DNA of 64,000 nt from CAVRRZ01 sp963723745 (GCA_963723745.1 CAVRRZ010000004.1:744001-808000), one strand, 5' to 3'; positions 26,792 through 34,786 are shown, numbered from the stretch's first letter. Notes: generated by a model not told the origin, from the sequence alone. Translations and numbers: made by a program.

Positions 26792-26905
26792 ATGACGGAC
26801 CGCGGCCTCCTGCTCGTCGCGCGTCTGCACATCGACCTGGCGCTGGTCTCCAGCGCCGTCTGTCGCGCCTCCGCGCTGACAACCGGTCCCCTCCCGCGCG
26901 GCTGA
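26792..26905 (+). CDS. Putative cysteine-containing leader peptide upstream of sirA
   Basis: 37 codons: MTDRGLLLVARLHIDLALVS then SAVCRASALTTGPLPRG. The pattern Arg-Leu-His-Ile-Asp-Leu followed by a Ser-Ala-Val-Cys block matches the short leader peptides found before sulfur-assimilation genes in many Actinobacteria (consensus of the kind RxHVDLxRxxSxxC). The ORF ends 89 bp before sirA. Such peptides are thought to sense cysteine supply through translation of the Cys codon. Two GCACGATC direct repeats (26758 and 26778) precede it. Confidence 0.75.
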   Translation: MTDRGLLLVARLHIDLALVSSAVCRASALTTGPLPRG

Positions 26906-26994
26906 CGCCGCACGACCCGACCCGGCAGCGCCGCAGCCCGCCCGCGCGCAGCGTCGCGACGGCGGAGGGCGGACGGCGCAGGAAGAAGCACCAC

Positions 26995-28666
26995 GTGAGC
27001 TCCCCCCGCACGAGCACGCGTCCGCAACGCGGCCAGGGCCAGTGGGCCCTCGGTTACCGCGAGCCGCTCAATCCGAACGAGCGGATGAAGAAGGACTCCG
27101 ACGGACTCGACGTCCGTCAGCGGATCATCGACATCTACTCGAAGAACGGCTTCGACTCCATCGACCCCGGTGACCTGCGCGGGCGGATGCGCTGGTTCGG
27201 CCTCTACACCCAGCGCGCCCAGGGCATCCCCGGCGGCAAGACCGCCGTGCTGGAGCCCGAGGAGCTCGAGGACTCGTACTTCATGATGCGGGTGCGCATC
27301 GACGGCGGGCAGCTGTCCAGCGACGCGCTGCGGGTCATCGGCGGCATCAGCACCGAGTTCGGCCGGGACGTCGCCGACGTCACCGACCGGCAGAACGTCC
27401 AGTACCACTGGATCCGCATCGAGGACGTCCCCGAGATCTGGCGAGCGCCTGGAGTCGGTCGGCCTCGGGACGACGGAGGCCTGCGGCGACACCCCGCGCG
27501 TCATGCTCGGCTGCCCGCTGGCCGGCATCCTCGAGGACGAGGTGCTCGACGCCACCGACGTCATCGCCGAGACCGTCGCCAAGTACGTCGGCAGCCCGGA
27601 GTTCAGCAACCTGCCGCGCAAGTGGAAGACGTCGATCTCCGGCTGCGTCGACCACTGCACCGGGCCCGAGATCAACGACGTCTCCTTCGTCGGGGTTCGC
27701 AACGAGGCCGGCGAGGCCGGCTACGACCTGTGGGTCGGCGGCGGCCTGTCCACCAACCCGAAGTTCGCCCAGCGGATCGGCGTGTTCGTCCGGCCCGAGC
27801 AGGTCACCGACGTGTGGGCGGCCTGCACGGCGGTCTTCCGCGACTACGGCTACCGCCGGCAGCGCAACCACGCGCGGATCAAGTTCCTGATGGCCGACTG
27901 GGGCCCGGAGAAGTTCCGCCAGGTGCTGCAGGACGAGTACCTGCACGATGCGCTGCCCGACGGCCCGGCAGCCGCACCGCCCAAGCACGACCAGCGCGAC
28001 CACGTCGGCGTCGCCAGGCAGAAGGACGGCGCCAACGCCGTCGGCTTCGCGCTGCGCACCGGCCGGATCAGCGGCAGCCTGCTGACCCGGATCGCCGACC
28101 TCGCCGACGAGTACGGCAAGGGCCGGATCCGGACGACGGCGCAGCAGAAGCTGGTCATCCTCGACGTGCCGGACGAGAAGGTCGAGGACCTCGTCGCCGC
28201 GCTGGCCGAGCACGACCTGCTGGTGCGCCCGAGCGCCTTCCGCCGCGGGACGATGGCCTGCACGGGCCTGGAGTTCTGCAAGCTCGCGATCGTCGAGACC
28301 AAGCAGCACGCCCAGGACCTCTACGCGGAGCTGGAGAAGCGGCTGCCCGAGTTCGACGCGCCGATCGGGATCAACGTCAACGGCTGCCCCAACAGCTGCG
28401 CCCGGTTCCAGACCGCCGACATCGGGTTCAAGGGCTCGATGGTCAAGGACGACAACGGCGAGATGGTCGAGGGCTTCCAGGTCCACCTCGGCGGACACCT
28501 CGGCGTCGAGGCCGCGTTCGGCCGGAAGTTCCGCGGCCACAAGGTGACCAAGGCCGAGACGGCCGACTACTGCGAGCGCGTGCTGCGCGGGTACCTCGAG
28601 CGGCGCACCGACGGCGAGTCGTTCGCCGCGTACGTCGCGCGCGCCGAGGAGAGCTGGCTGCTATGA
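26995..28666 (+). CDS. sirA: Ferredoxin-dependent sulfite reductase, one frameshift
   Basis: Siroheme/4Fe-4S enzyme that reduces sulfite to sulfide with six electrons from ferredoxin (NirA/SirA family). The N-terminus QWALGYREPLNPNERMKKDS and RWFGLYTQRAQGIPGGKT are typical. One extra base at about 27441 breaks EIW-ERLESVGLGTTEACGDTP. The cluster and siroheme ligands are in CTGLEFCKLA and NVNGCPNSCARFQ (Cys-x5-Cys and Cys-x3-Cys). The Tyr of GLYTQRAQ and the Cys of EACGDTP match the pair cross-linked in the M. tuberculosis enzyme, which fits sulfite and not nitrite. The stop overlaps the next start as ATGA. Confidence 0.92.
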
Positions 28667-28835
28667 CCGAGGAGCCGACCGGACGCACCCGGCAGCTCCC
28701 GCCGTTCCACTGCCCCTACTGCGGGGACGAGGCGATCTCGCCCTACGGCGAGGGACGGCGGGCGACTGGCGCTGCGACGCGTGCCTGCGCGCCTTCACCG
28801 TCCGCCTGATCGCAACGGGGGTGCAGCCGGAATGA
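28663..28835 (+). CDS. Small zinc-ribbon protein between sirA and cysH, one frameshift
   Basis: Begins MTEEPTGRTRQLPPFHCPYC with CPYC, then after a shift near 28757 continues DWRCDACLRAFTVRLIATGV, giving a second Cys-x-x-Cys pair (CDAC). Two knuckles in about 57 residues indicate a zinc ribbon. It overlaps sirA upstream and cysH downstream by ATGA, so all three are translated together. Small proteins at this place in actinobacterial sulfur operons are known but unassigned. A role in metal or cluster delivery or regulation is speculation. Confidence 0.7.
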
Positions 28836-29548
28836 CCACCGCCATCCGCCCGACGCCGCTGCTCGCCGCAGGCGGCCGACGCCTGGTTCGACGGCATCGC
28901 CGACCCGGTGGAGCAGGCGCTGACCGTCCTGCAGTGGGCCGGCGACACCTTCGGCGACGGCTTCGCGATCACGTCGTCCATGGCCGACGGGCTGCTCGCG
29001 CACCTGGCCGGCGAGGCCTTTCCCGGCGTCCACGTGGTCTTCCTGGACACCGGCTACCACTTCGCCGAGACCCTCGGCACCCGCGACTGGATCACCGGCG
29101 TCCTGCCGATGACGTTGGTCAACGTCGTGCCGCGAGCGCAGACCGTCGCCGAGCAGGACGCCGAGTTCGGCCCGCGGCTGTACGAGCGCGATCCGGACCT
29201 GTGCTGCTCGCTGCGCAAGGTCCGCCCGCTGGCCGACGTCCTCGCCGGCTACGTCGCCTGGGGTTCCGGGATCCGCCGGGACGAGTCGCCGATCGCGCGC
29301 CGGGACGAAGATCGTCGACTGGGACGACAAGCGGCAGATGCTCAAGATCAACCCGCTGGCCGCCTGGACGCAGGACGACGTCGACGCGCTATGTCGCCGC
29401 CCACCAGATCCCCGTGAACCCGCTGGTCGATCTGGGCTACGCCTCCATCGGCTGCGCGCCGTGCACCCGCCCGGTCGCGCCGGGCGAGGACCCGCGCGCC
29501 GGGCGCTGGGCCGGTCGCGGCAAGACGGAGTGCGGCATCCACGCCTGA
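28832..29548 (+). CDS. cysH: Assimilatory APS/PAPS reductase, three frameshifts
   Basis: Reduces adenylylsulfate to sulfite with thioredoxin. The PP-loop-like core AITSSMADGLLAHLAGEAFP and VVFLDTGYHFAETLGTRDWI is clear. CCSLRKVRPL and GCAPCTRPVAPGEDPRAGRW supply the Cys-Cys and Cys-x-x-Cys ligands of a 4Fe-4S cluster, so the enzyme should use APS, and the end KTECGIHA holds the catalytic Cys. Single-base shifts occur near 28875, 29307 and 29390. The start overlaps the zinc-ribbon gene. With sirA it takes APS to sulfide. Confidence 0.9.
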   Translation: MTTAIRPTPLLAAGGRRLVRRHRRPGGAGADRPAVGRRHLRRRLRDHVVHGRRAARAPGRRGLSRRPRGLPGHRLPLRRDPRHPRLDHRRPADDVGQRRAASADRRRAGRRVRPAAVRARSGPVLLAAQGPPAGRRPRRLRRLGFRDPPGRVADRAPGRRSSTGTTSGRCSRSTRWPPGRRTTSTRYVAAHQIPVNPLVDLGYASIGCAPCTRPVAPGEDPRAGRWAGRGKTECGIHA

Positions 29549-29566
29549 GGTCGGCAGGATGGGGCG

Positions 29567-29866
29567 ATGAGCAGACCCGCAGCGCTGACCCCCGACGAGC
29601 TGTCGGCCGCCCTGACCGACCTGCCCCTGTGGTCGGGCGACGTCGACGGGCTGCACCGGAGCGTGCAGCTGCCGACCTTCCGGGACGCCGTCGCCACGAT
29701 CGTCGCCGTCGCCGACGTCGCCGAGGAGCTCGACCACCACCCGGACGTCGACCTGCGCTGGCGCACGCTGCACTTCTCGCTGGTCAGCCACTCGGCCGGC
29801 GGGGTCACGTCGCTGGACCTGCAACTCGCGCACCGGATCGACGCGCTGCTGCCCGCTGGCCATTAG
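29567..29866 (+). CDS. Pterin-4a-carbinolamine dehydratase
   Basis: 99 residues, the family length. It dehydrates 4a-hydroxy-tetrahydrobiopterin to recycle pterin cofactor, or acts as a related small pterin protein. The catalytic motif is EELDHHPDVDLRWRTLHFSL with the conserved His-His-Pro, followed by VSHSAGGVTSLDLQLAHRID. It lies 18 bp after cysH and may be transcribed with it. Its last codons, Gly-His-stop, lie inside the left arm of a palindrome shared with the convergent gene. Confidence 0.9.
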   Translation: MSRPAALTPDELSAALTDLPLWSGDVDGLHRSVQLPTFRDAVATIVAVADVAEELDHHPDVDLRWRTLHFSLVSHSAGGVTSLDLQLAHRIDALLPAGH

Positions 29867-29931
29867 TGCACAAATGGCCAGGACGGGATACGCGCGATCG
29901 GCCGCCCGCGGCCATTTGTGCACTAATGGCC
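29858..29931. terminator. 22-bp-armed palindrome holding the stop codons of both convergent genes
   Basis: Arms 29858-29879 and 29910-29931 are perfect inverted copies with a 30-base spacer. Each arm starts GGCCATTAG, read as Gly-His-stop by the pterin dehydratase on the plus strand and by the DUF3037 gene on the minus strand. Each arm is itself close to the palindrome GGCCATTTGTGCAC plus its complement, linking it to the 24533 array. Probably a bidirectional terminator. Confidence 0.8.
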
Positions 29932-30318
29932 CTCGAGGGGGAGGACGAGCAGGCGCAGCAGGCGGTCGGCCTCCGCCTCCGGGTCCTCGGTCAGTCCCGT
30001 GTGCACCGGCCCCGGCTGGACGACGGTGCTCCGCGGCGCGGTGAGCCAGCGGAAGCGCGAGCCCAGCGACTCGCGCCCGGCCGCGCCCGCCGCCGGATCC
30101 GCGGCGCACACGTCGGCCGCTGCCTGCAGGGCCCGCGAGATCGCGCCGGCGTCCGCGGTGGGGTCCAGCGCCCGCAGCCGGTCGGCGTCCAGGTGCACCC
30201 GCGAGCCCAGGTAGTCGCGCTGCCGGCAGTACACGAGGACGCCGGCGTTGAAGCTCTCGCCTCGCTCGACGCGCGGCACCACCCGCAGGACGGCGTACTC
30301 GAAGGTGTCCCGGCTCAT
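29923..30318 (-). CDS. DUF3037 protein
   Basis: 131 residues: FEYAVLRVVPRVERGESFNA followed by GVLVYCRQRDYLGSRVHLD is the DUF3037 signature. The family has no known function but is regularly paired with a HipA-like kinase gene, as here. Its ATG overlaps the HipA-like stop by 4 bases, so the two are translated together. The C-terminal Gly-His-stop is encoded in the palindrome at 29910-29931. No membrane segment or signal peptide. Confidence 0.85.
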   Translation of the reverse strand: MSRDTFEYAVLRVVPRVERGESFNAGVLVYCRQRDYLGSRVHLDADRLRALDPTADAGAISRALQAAADVCAADPAAGAAGRESLGSRFRWLTAPRSTVVQPGPVHTGLTEDPEAEADRLLRLLVLPLEGH

Positions 30319-31151
30319 CGCTGGCTCACCCCCTCCGGCGGCGGCGGGCCCAACCAGGCGGGCCGGTTCTCCCCGCGCGGTTCCCTCCGGCGCCGGGTGC
30401 CCCCCGCGGCGGCGGCCTCGAGCAGCCCGGGCAGCCATGCGGGGCGGGCCTCGAGCCGGGCCAGCAGCTGGTCGACGTAGCGGGCGCGCAGGTCCGCGCC
30501 GTCGAGCCACTCGTCGGGCACCTGCGCCAGCACCTCGGTCAGCAGCTCGCGGGTGACCCGTGGCGCCAGCGCGGCGTCGGCGGCCGGCAGGTCCGGCGCG
30601 CACTCGATCAGGGCGTGCTGGGTCGCGTCGTAGGGGCGGGCGACCGCGGCGGCGGCACCGGGCCAGGAGTGGTGGAAGGTCAGCGCCGCGCCGTGGTCGA
30701 TCAGGTAGAGCCCGTCGTGCCAGAAGAGCATGTTCGGGTTGCGCCAGGAGCGGTCGACGTTGCCCACCAGGGCGTCGAACCACAGCACCCGGCCCGCGAG
30801 GTCGCCGTCCACCGACGAGACGCCGGCCTCGAAGTCCAGGGCACCGGGCAGGTAGTCCAGGCCCAGGTTGCGCCCGGCCGATCGGCGCAGCAGCTCCTGG
30901 ACCTCGACGTCCGGTTCGCCGACCGCGAGCTCGGGGACGACGTCGACCGTGACCAGGGCCGGCACCGGCAGACCGAGGGAGCGGGCCAGCTCGCCGCACA
31001 CCACCTCCGCGACCAGCACCGGCAGCCCCTGACCGGCCGCGCGCCACTTGACGACGTACGTGCCGAGGTCGTCGGCCTCCATGAGCCCCGGCAGCGAGCC
31101 ACCCTCACGCAGCGGGGTGACGTAGCGGGTGGCGGTGACGGCGGGCAGCAC
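30315..31151 (-). CDS. HipA-like kinase-family protein
   Basis: 278 residues, shorter than toxin HipA (about 440) and lacking its N-terminal domain. Kinase-like marks are YVVKWRAAGQGLPVLVAEVV (ATP-site Lys), GRVLWFDALVGNVDRSWRNP (catalytic Asp and Asn) and NMLFWHDGLYLIDHGAALTF (Asp-His-Gly in place of Asp-Phe-Gly). The DUF3037 partner replaces the usual HipB antitoxin, so calling it a toxin-antitoxin pair would be speculation. Pro- and Arg-rich C-terminal tail. Start GTG 31151. Confidence 0.75.
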   Translation of the reverse strand: MLPAVTATRYVTPLREGGSLPGLMEADDLGTYVVKWRAAGQGLPVLVAEVVCGELARSLGLPVPALVTVDVVPELAVGEPDVEVQELLRRSAGRNLGLDYLPGALDFEAGVSSVDGDLAGRVLWFDALVGNVDRSWRNPNMLFWHDGLYLIDHGAALTFHHSWPGAAAAVARPYDATQHALIECAPDLPAADAALAPRVTRELLTEVLAQVPDEWLDGADLRARYVDQLLARLEARPAWLPGLLEAAAAGGTRRRREPRGENRPAWLGPPPPEGVSQR

Positions 31152-31183
31152 AGTGGGCCGGAATCTACCGGTGCCCGGCCTGC

Positions 31184-31933
31184 TCACACGTCGCGCCGCT
31201 CGAGCAGTGCGGCGGCGAGCACCCAGGCACCCACCGCCCACGCCACCAGCACGGCCGTCCCGACCGGCCAGGTCGCCGGCCCGGCGAGGAAGGCGTCCTC
31301 GCCGACCCGCAGCGCGGGCAGCGCGTCGGCCAGCCACCGGGTCACCGGCCGGTCGTCGGCCGCGAGCAGCGGCGAGAGCACGAGCACCAGGACGACGCCC
31401 AGCCCCACGCCGCCGGCCGTCGAGCGCAGCACCGTGCCCAGCGCGACCCCGAGGACGACGACCGTGGCCGCCGCTGCCGCCTGCAGCAGCAGGGCCCGCA
31501 GCACCCCGGGGTCCCCCAGCCGCACGCCGCCGTCCACCTGGGTGAGCGCGCGGGCCGCCAGCCAGCAGCCGAGGCCGAGCACGAACGAGACCGCGGCGGT
31601 GAGCCCGGCGAGCACGGCCGTCTTGGCCAGCAGCAGGCGCGCCCGTCGCGGCACCGTCGAGAAGGACGCCACCGCCATGCCGCTGGTGAACTCCCCCGCG
31701 CCGGCCAGGACGCCCAGGACGAGGAGCACCAGCTGGCCGATGCCGAACCCGGTGAGGGCCACGGTGACCGCGATGTCGGCCCGGGGGGCGCGGTCGGTCA
31801 CCGCCGCCGCCAGCCAGCCCAGGACGAGCACGAGGCCGGCGTAGCTGCCGGCGCACCACCAGGTCGATCGCAGCGAGCGCAGCTTGGTCCACTCGCTGCG
31901 GAGCAGGCCCGTCATCGGCACCGTCGCGGTCAC
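31184..31933 (-). CDS. ABC-2 type permease, module 1
   Basis: 249 residues with six hydrophobic segments, beginning GLLRSEWTKLRSLRSTWWC, the ABC-2 start in which Glu-Trp-Thr-Lys-Leu-Arg-Ser is typical of actinobacterial ABC-2 permeases. It pairs with the ATPase gene upstream, whose stop it overlaps (GTGA). It closely resembles the second permease at 32885 in length and opening motif (LLRSEWTKLRS), so the two modules probably arose by duplication. Substrate unknown. Confidence 0.85.
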   Translation of the reverse strand: MTATVPMTGLLRSEWTKLRSLRSTWWCAGSYAGLVLVLGWLAAAVTDRAPRADIAVTVALTGFGIGQLVLLVLGVLAGAGEFTSGMAVASFSTVPRRARLLLAKTAVLAGLTAAVSFVLGLGCWLAARALTQVDGGVRLGDPGVLRALLLQAAAAATVVVLGVALGTVLRSTAGGVGLGVVLVLVLSPLLAADDRPVTRWLADALPALRVGEDAFLAGPATWPVGTAVLVAWAVGAWVLAAALLERRDV

Positions 31934-32832
31934 CGGGCACCCGCCCGGTAGTCGACCGAGTCGTGGGTGAGCGCCAGGTAGGCGTCCTCGAGGGATGCGG
32001 TGACGCGCGTGAGCTCGTGCAGGCGGACGCCGGCCTCGAACGCCACGTCGCCCACCACGGCGACGTCCAGGCCGGTGATCCGCAGGGTGTCCACGCCGTC
32101 CGGCTCGACCCGGCCGCCGGCCCGCGCCAGCGCCGAGGCCAGGAGGGCCGCGGACGGGCTGACCACCCGCACGCTGGCGTGCGCGGCGAGCAGGTCGCGG
32201 ATCGGGACGTCGGCGAGCAGCCGGCCGCGGCCGACGACGACGAGGTGGTCGGCGGTGTCCTCCATCTCGCTCATCAGGTGGCTGGACACCAGCACGGTGC
32301 GGCCCTCGTCGGCGAGGTCGCGCAGCAGTTCGCGCACCCACCGGATGCCCTCGGGATCCAGCCCGTTGACCGGCTCGTCGAGCAGCAGGACGTCGGGGTC
32401 GCCCAGCAGCGCCGCGGCGATGCCCAGCCGCTGACCCATGCCGAGGCTGAAGCCGCCGACCCGCTCCGCCGCGACGGCGTCCAGACCCACCAGGTCGATG
32501 ACGTCGTCCACGCGGTGCCGCGGCAGGCCGTTGCTCTGCGCCAGCACCTGCAAGTGGGCGTACGCCGTCCGCCCGGGGTGCCGCGCCCGTGGGTCGATGA
32601 GTGCGCCCACCCGCCGCATCGGCGCGGGCAGGTCGCGGAACGGGTGTCCCAGCACGGTCGCCGTCCCGGACGTCGGCCGGGTGAGGCCGACGACGCAGCG
32701 CATCGTGGTGGTCTTGCCCGAACCGTTCGGGCCGAGGAAGCCGGTGACGCGGCCGGGCTGGACGGTGACGGTGAGGTCGTCGACGGCGACGCGGCCCCCG
32801 AAGACCTTCGTCAGCCCGTCGAGCTCGATCAC
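31930..32832 (-). CDS. ABC transporter ATPase, module 1
   Basis: 300 residues with complete nucleotide-binding motifs: GFLGPNGSGKTTTMRCVVGL (Walker A), FSLGMGQRLGIAAALLGDPD (signature, divergent but with Gly-x-Gly-Gln) and VLLLDEPVNGLDPEGIRWVR (Walker B), with His in VLVSSHLMSEMEDTADHLVV. The C-terminal part resembles drug-resistance type (DrrA/CcmA) ATPases. It overlaps the downstream permease. Bacitracin- or lantibiotic-type resistance transporters have this layout, but the substrate is not known. Confidence 0.88.
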   Translation of the reverse strand: MIELDGLTKVFGGRVAVDDLTVTVQPGRVTGFLGPNGSGKTTTMRCVVGLTRPTSGTATVLGHPFRDLPAPMRRVGALIDPRARHPGRTAYAHLQVLAQSNGLPRHRVDDVIDLVGLDAVAAERVGGFSLGMGQRLGIAAALLGDPDVLLLDEPVNGLDPEGIRWVRELLRDLADEGRTVLVSSHLMSEMEDTADHLVVVGRGRLLADVPIRDLLAAHASVRVVSPSAALLASALARAGGRVEPDGVDTLRITGLDVAVVGDVAFEAGVRLHELTRVTASLEDAYLALTHDSVDYRAGAR

Positions 32833-32884
32833 AGCCCCAGCATGGGCCCGCCGGTCCCCCGGCCGGTGGCAGGCGCGCCCGCGC

Positions 32885-33685
32885 TCAGGCGTCGCGGCGC
32901 TCGGTGACGAGCGCGCCGAGCACCCACAGCACCAACGCCCAGCCGCCGGTGACTGCCAGCCCGGTCGGCCACGCGGTGGCGCCGGCCAGCAGCACGTCGC
33001 CACTGGCCGGGAGGCCGAAGGCGCCCCGTGTGGCGACGGTGAGGATGTCGTCCTCACCCACCCGCAGCGTCGGCCACAGCCACGAGGTGCCCACGACGCG
33101 GGCCTCGCCGGCGAGCACGGTAGCCACCGGCAGGACGGCGACCAGCAGGGTGCCGACCACGGCCACGGCGGCGGTCCGCCGGAGCAGCGCACCCATCGCG
33201 GCCCCGAGCAGCGTCACCAGGGCCGCGGCGGCCACCTGCAGCCCGATGGTCCGCACGACCACCGGGTCGGTGAGCAGCAGGTCGTTGGCCCCGGCGGTCA
33301 GGGCCGGCACGGCGGCCACGCAACCGATCGCGAGCACTGCGGTCAGGACGGCGACCCAGAACGTCACCACGAGGCTCTTCGCGATCAGCCAGCGGGTCCG
33401 CCGCGGCACGGCGGTCAGGGAGCCCAGGACGGTGCCTGCGCGGTGCTCGCTCGTCACCGGCAGCGCCCCCACGACGAGCAGCACCAGTTGCGCCGGTGCG
33501 AAGCCCACGAGCGCCACGGCGACGGCCACGCGGACGTCGTCCGGCGCGATCGTCCCGCTCAGCGAGACCCAGGCGCCGACCACCACGGCGGCGGCGTAGA
33601 CCGAGAGGGCGAGCCAGAAGGCGCGCACCGACCGGAGCTTGGTCCACTCGCTGCGCAGCAGCGCCCGACCGGGAACCCGCCTCAC
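32885..33685 (-). CDS. ABC-2 type permease, module 2
   Basis: 266 residues, six predicted helices, beginning GRALLRSEWTKLRSVRAFWL. Later helices include VALVGFAPAQLVLLVVGALP and LQVAAAALVTLLGAAMGALL, and it ends with ALVTERRDA, close to the end of module 1's permease (ALLERRDV). It overlaps the ATPase gene of module 2 (GTGA) and is followed after 52 bp by module 1. All four genes may form one operon. Confidence 0.85.
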   Translation of the reverse strand: MRRVPGRALLRSEWTKLRSVRAFWLALSVYAAAVVVGAWVSLSGTIAPDDVRVAVAVALVGFAPAQLVLLVVGALPVTSEHRAGTVLGSLTAVPRRTRWLIAKSLVVTFWVAVLTAVLAIGCVAAVPALTAGANDLLLTDPVVVRTIGLQVAAAALVTLLGAAMGALLRRTAAVAVVGTLLVAVLPVATVLAGEARVVGTSWLWPTLRVGEDDILTVATRGAFGLPASGDVLLAGATAWPTGLAVTGGWALVLWVLGALVTERRDA

Positions 33686-34575
33686 TCGGCGGTCCGGCCG
33701 GTCTCGTCGGCGAGTGCCAGGTAGGCCTCGGCGAGGGTCAGTGGGACGACGCCGAGCTCGTGCACCGGAACGTCGGTGATGAACGCGATGTCGCCGACCC
33801 GCTCGACGTCCAGTCCCTCGACCCGCAGCGCGCCGTCGACCTCGAGCGCCACCTCACCGCCCTCCTCCCGGAGCGCGGCGGCGAGCAGCGGCGCTCGCGG
33901 CGTGCGCACGCGCACCGCCGCCCCGGTGCCCAGCATGTCCGACACCGGGAGGTCGGCGAGCAGCCGTCCCCGGTCGAGGACGACGAGGTGTTCGGCGGTC
34001 TCCTCGAGACCGCTGGACGGGTGGCCCGTGACCAGCACCGTGCGCCCCTCGTCGGCGAACTCGCGCAGCAGCTCCCGCACCAGCCGCACCCCACCGGGCC
34101 CCAGGCCGGTCAGCGGCTCGTCGAGCAGCAGCACCTCCGGGTCGCCGAGCAGCGCGGCCGCCAGGCCGAGCCGCCGGCCGCCGGCGTAGGGCAGCGCGCG
34201 CACCCGCTCGTGGGCCACCGAACCGAGACCGACCAGCTCGATCACCTCGTCGACGCGGCGGGCGGGGATGGCGTTGCTCCGGGCGAGCGCCCGCAGGTGC
34301 TGGTAGGCGGTCCGCTGCGGGCGGCCGACGCCGTCCCCGACGAGGGCGCCCACCTGGTGCAGCGGCCGCGGCAGCTGGCGGTAGCGGCGTCCGAGCACGA
34401 TCGCCGACCCGGCGGAGGGCCGGGTCAGCCCCAGGACGCAGCGCAGGATCGTGGTCCGGCCGGAGCCGTCCGGACCCAGCAGGCCGGTGACACGACCGGG
34501 CCGGATCGAGACGGTGACGGAGTCGACGGCGACGTGCGACCCGAAACGCTTGGTCAGCCCGTCGAGCACGATCAC
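33682..34575 (-). CDS. ABC transporter ATPase, module 2, with altered catalytic motifs
   Basis: 297 residues, aligned over its length with the ATPase at 31930. Walker A reads GLLGPDGSGRTTILRCVLGL, with Arg replacing the nucleotide-binding Lys. The signature region is ALPYAGGRRLGLAAALLGDP, with no Ser-Gly-Gly-Gln. Walker B (VLLLDEPLTGLGPGGVR) and the switch His (TGHPSS) remain, but the D-loop Asp is Gly. The gene is otherwise clean, so these are not frameshift effects. It probably binds or hydrolyses ATP poorly and may act in a mixed dimer with module 1. Start GTG 34575. Confidence 0.85.
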   Translation of the reverse strand: MIVLDGLTKRFGSHVAVDSVTVSIRPGRVTGLLGPDGSGRTTILRCVLGLTRPSAGSAIVLGRRYRQLPRPLHQVGALVGDGVGRPQRTAYQHLRALARSNAIPARRVDEVIELVGLGSVAHERVRALPYAGGRRLGLAAALLGDPEVLLLDEPLTGLGPGGVRLVRELLREFADEGRTVLVTGHPSSGLEETAEHLVVLDRGRLLADLPVSDMLGTGAAVRVRTPRAPLLAAALREEGGEVALEVDGALRVEGLDVERVGDIAFITDVPVHELGVVPLTLAEAYLALADETGRTAE

Positions 34576-34754
34576 CCCGACAGCATCCCGGGCGTGGCAA
34601 CCGCAGCGCAGCCGCCACGGCGAGCCGGGACCACCTCGTGACCTGCGCCCGTCCCCGTCCGGGTGGATCGGCCCCATGACCGACGGTCACCACACGCCGG
34701 ACCCTCCGGACCGCGTGGTGCCGGAACCGCGTCGATCTTGCGTCCGCCCCTACC

Positions 34755-34786
34755 TTCCGGGCGTCCCGGCTTCCGGGCGTCCCGGC
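34755..34786. repeat. 16-bp perfect tandem duplication before the M1 peptidase gene
   Basis: TTCCGGGCGTCCCGGC occurs twice back to back in the divergent region between the ABC module and the peptidase, 50 bp before the peptidase start. Each copy contains a short dyad (CCGGG/CCCGG). It may be a regulatory site or slippage. Confidence 0.6.

Noticed and set aside
30315..31151. Classical HipAB toxin-antitoxin system
   Set aside because: No HipB-like helix-turn-helix protein is encoded nearby and the N-terminal HipA domain is missing.
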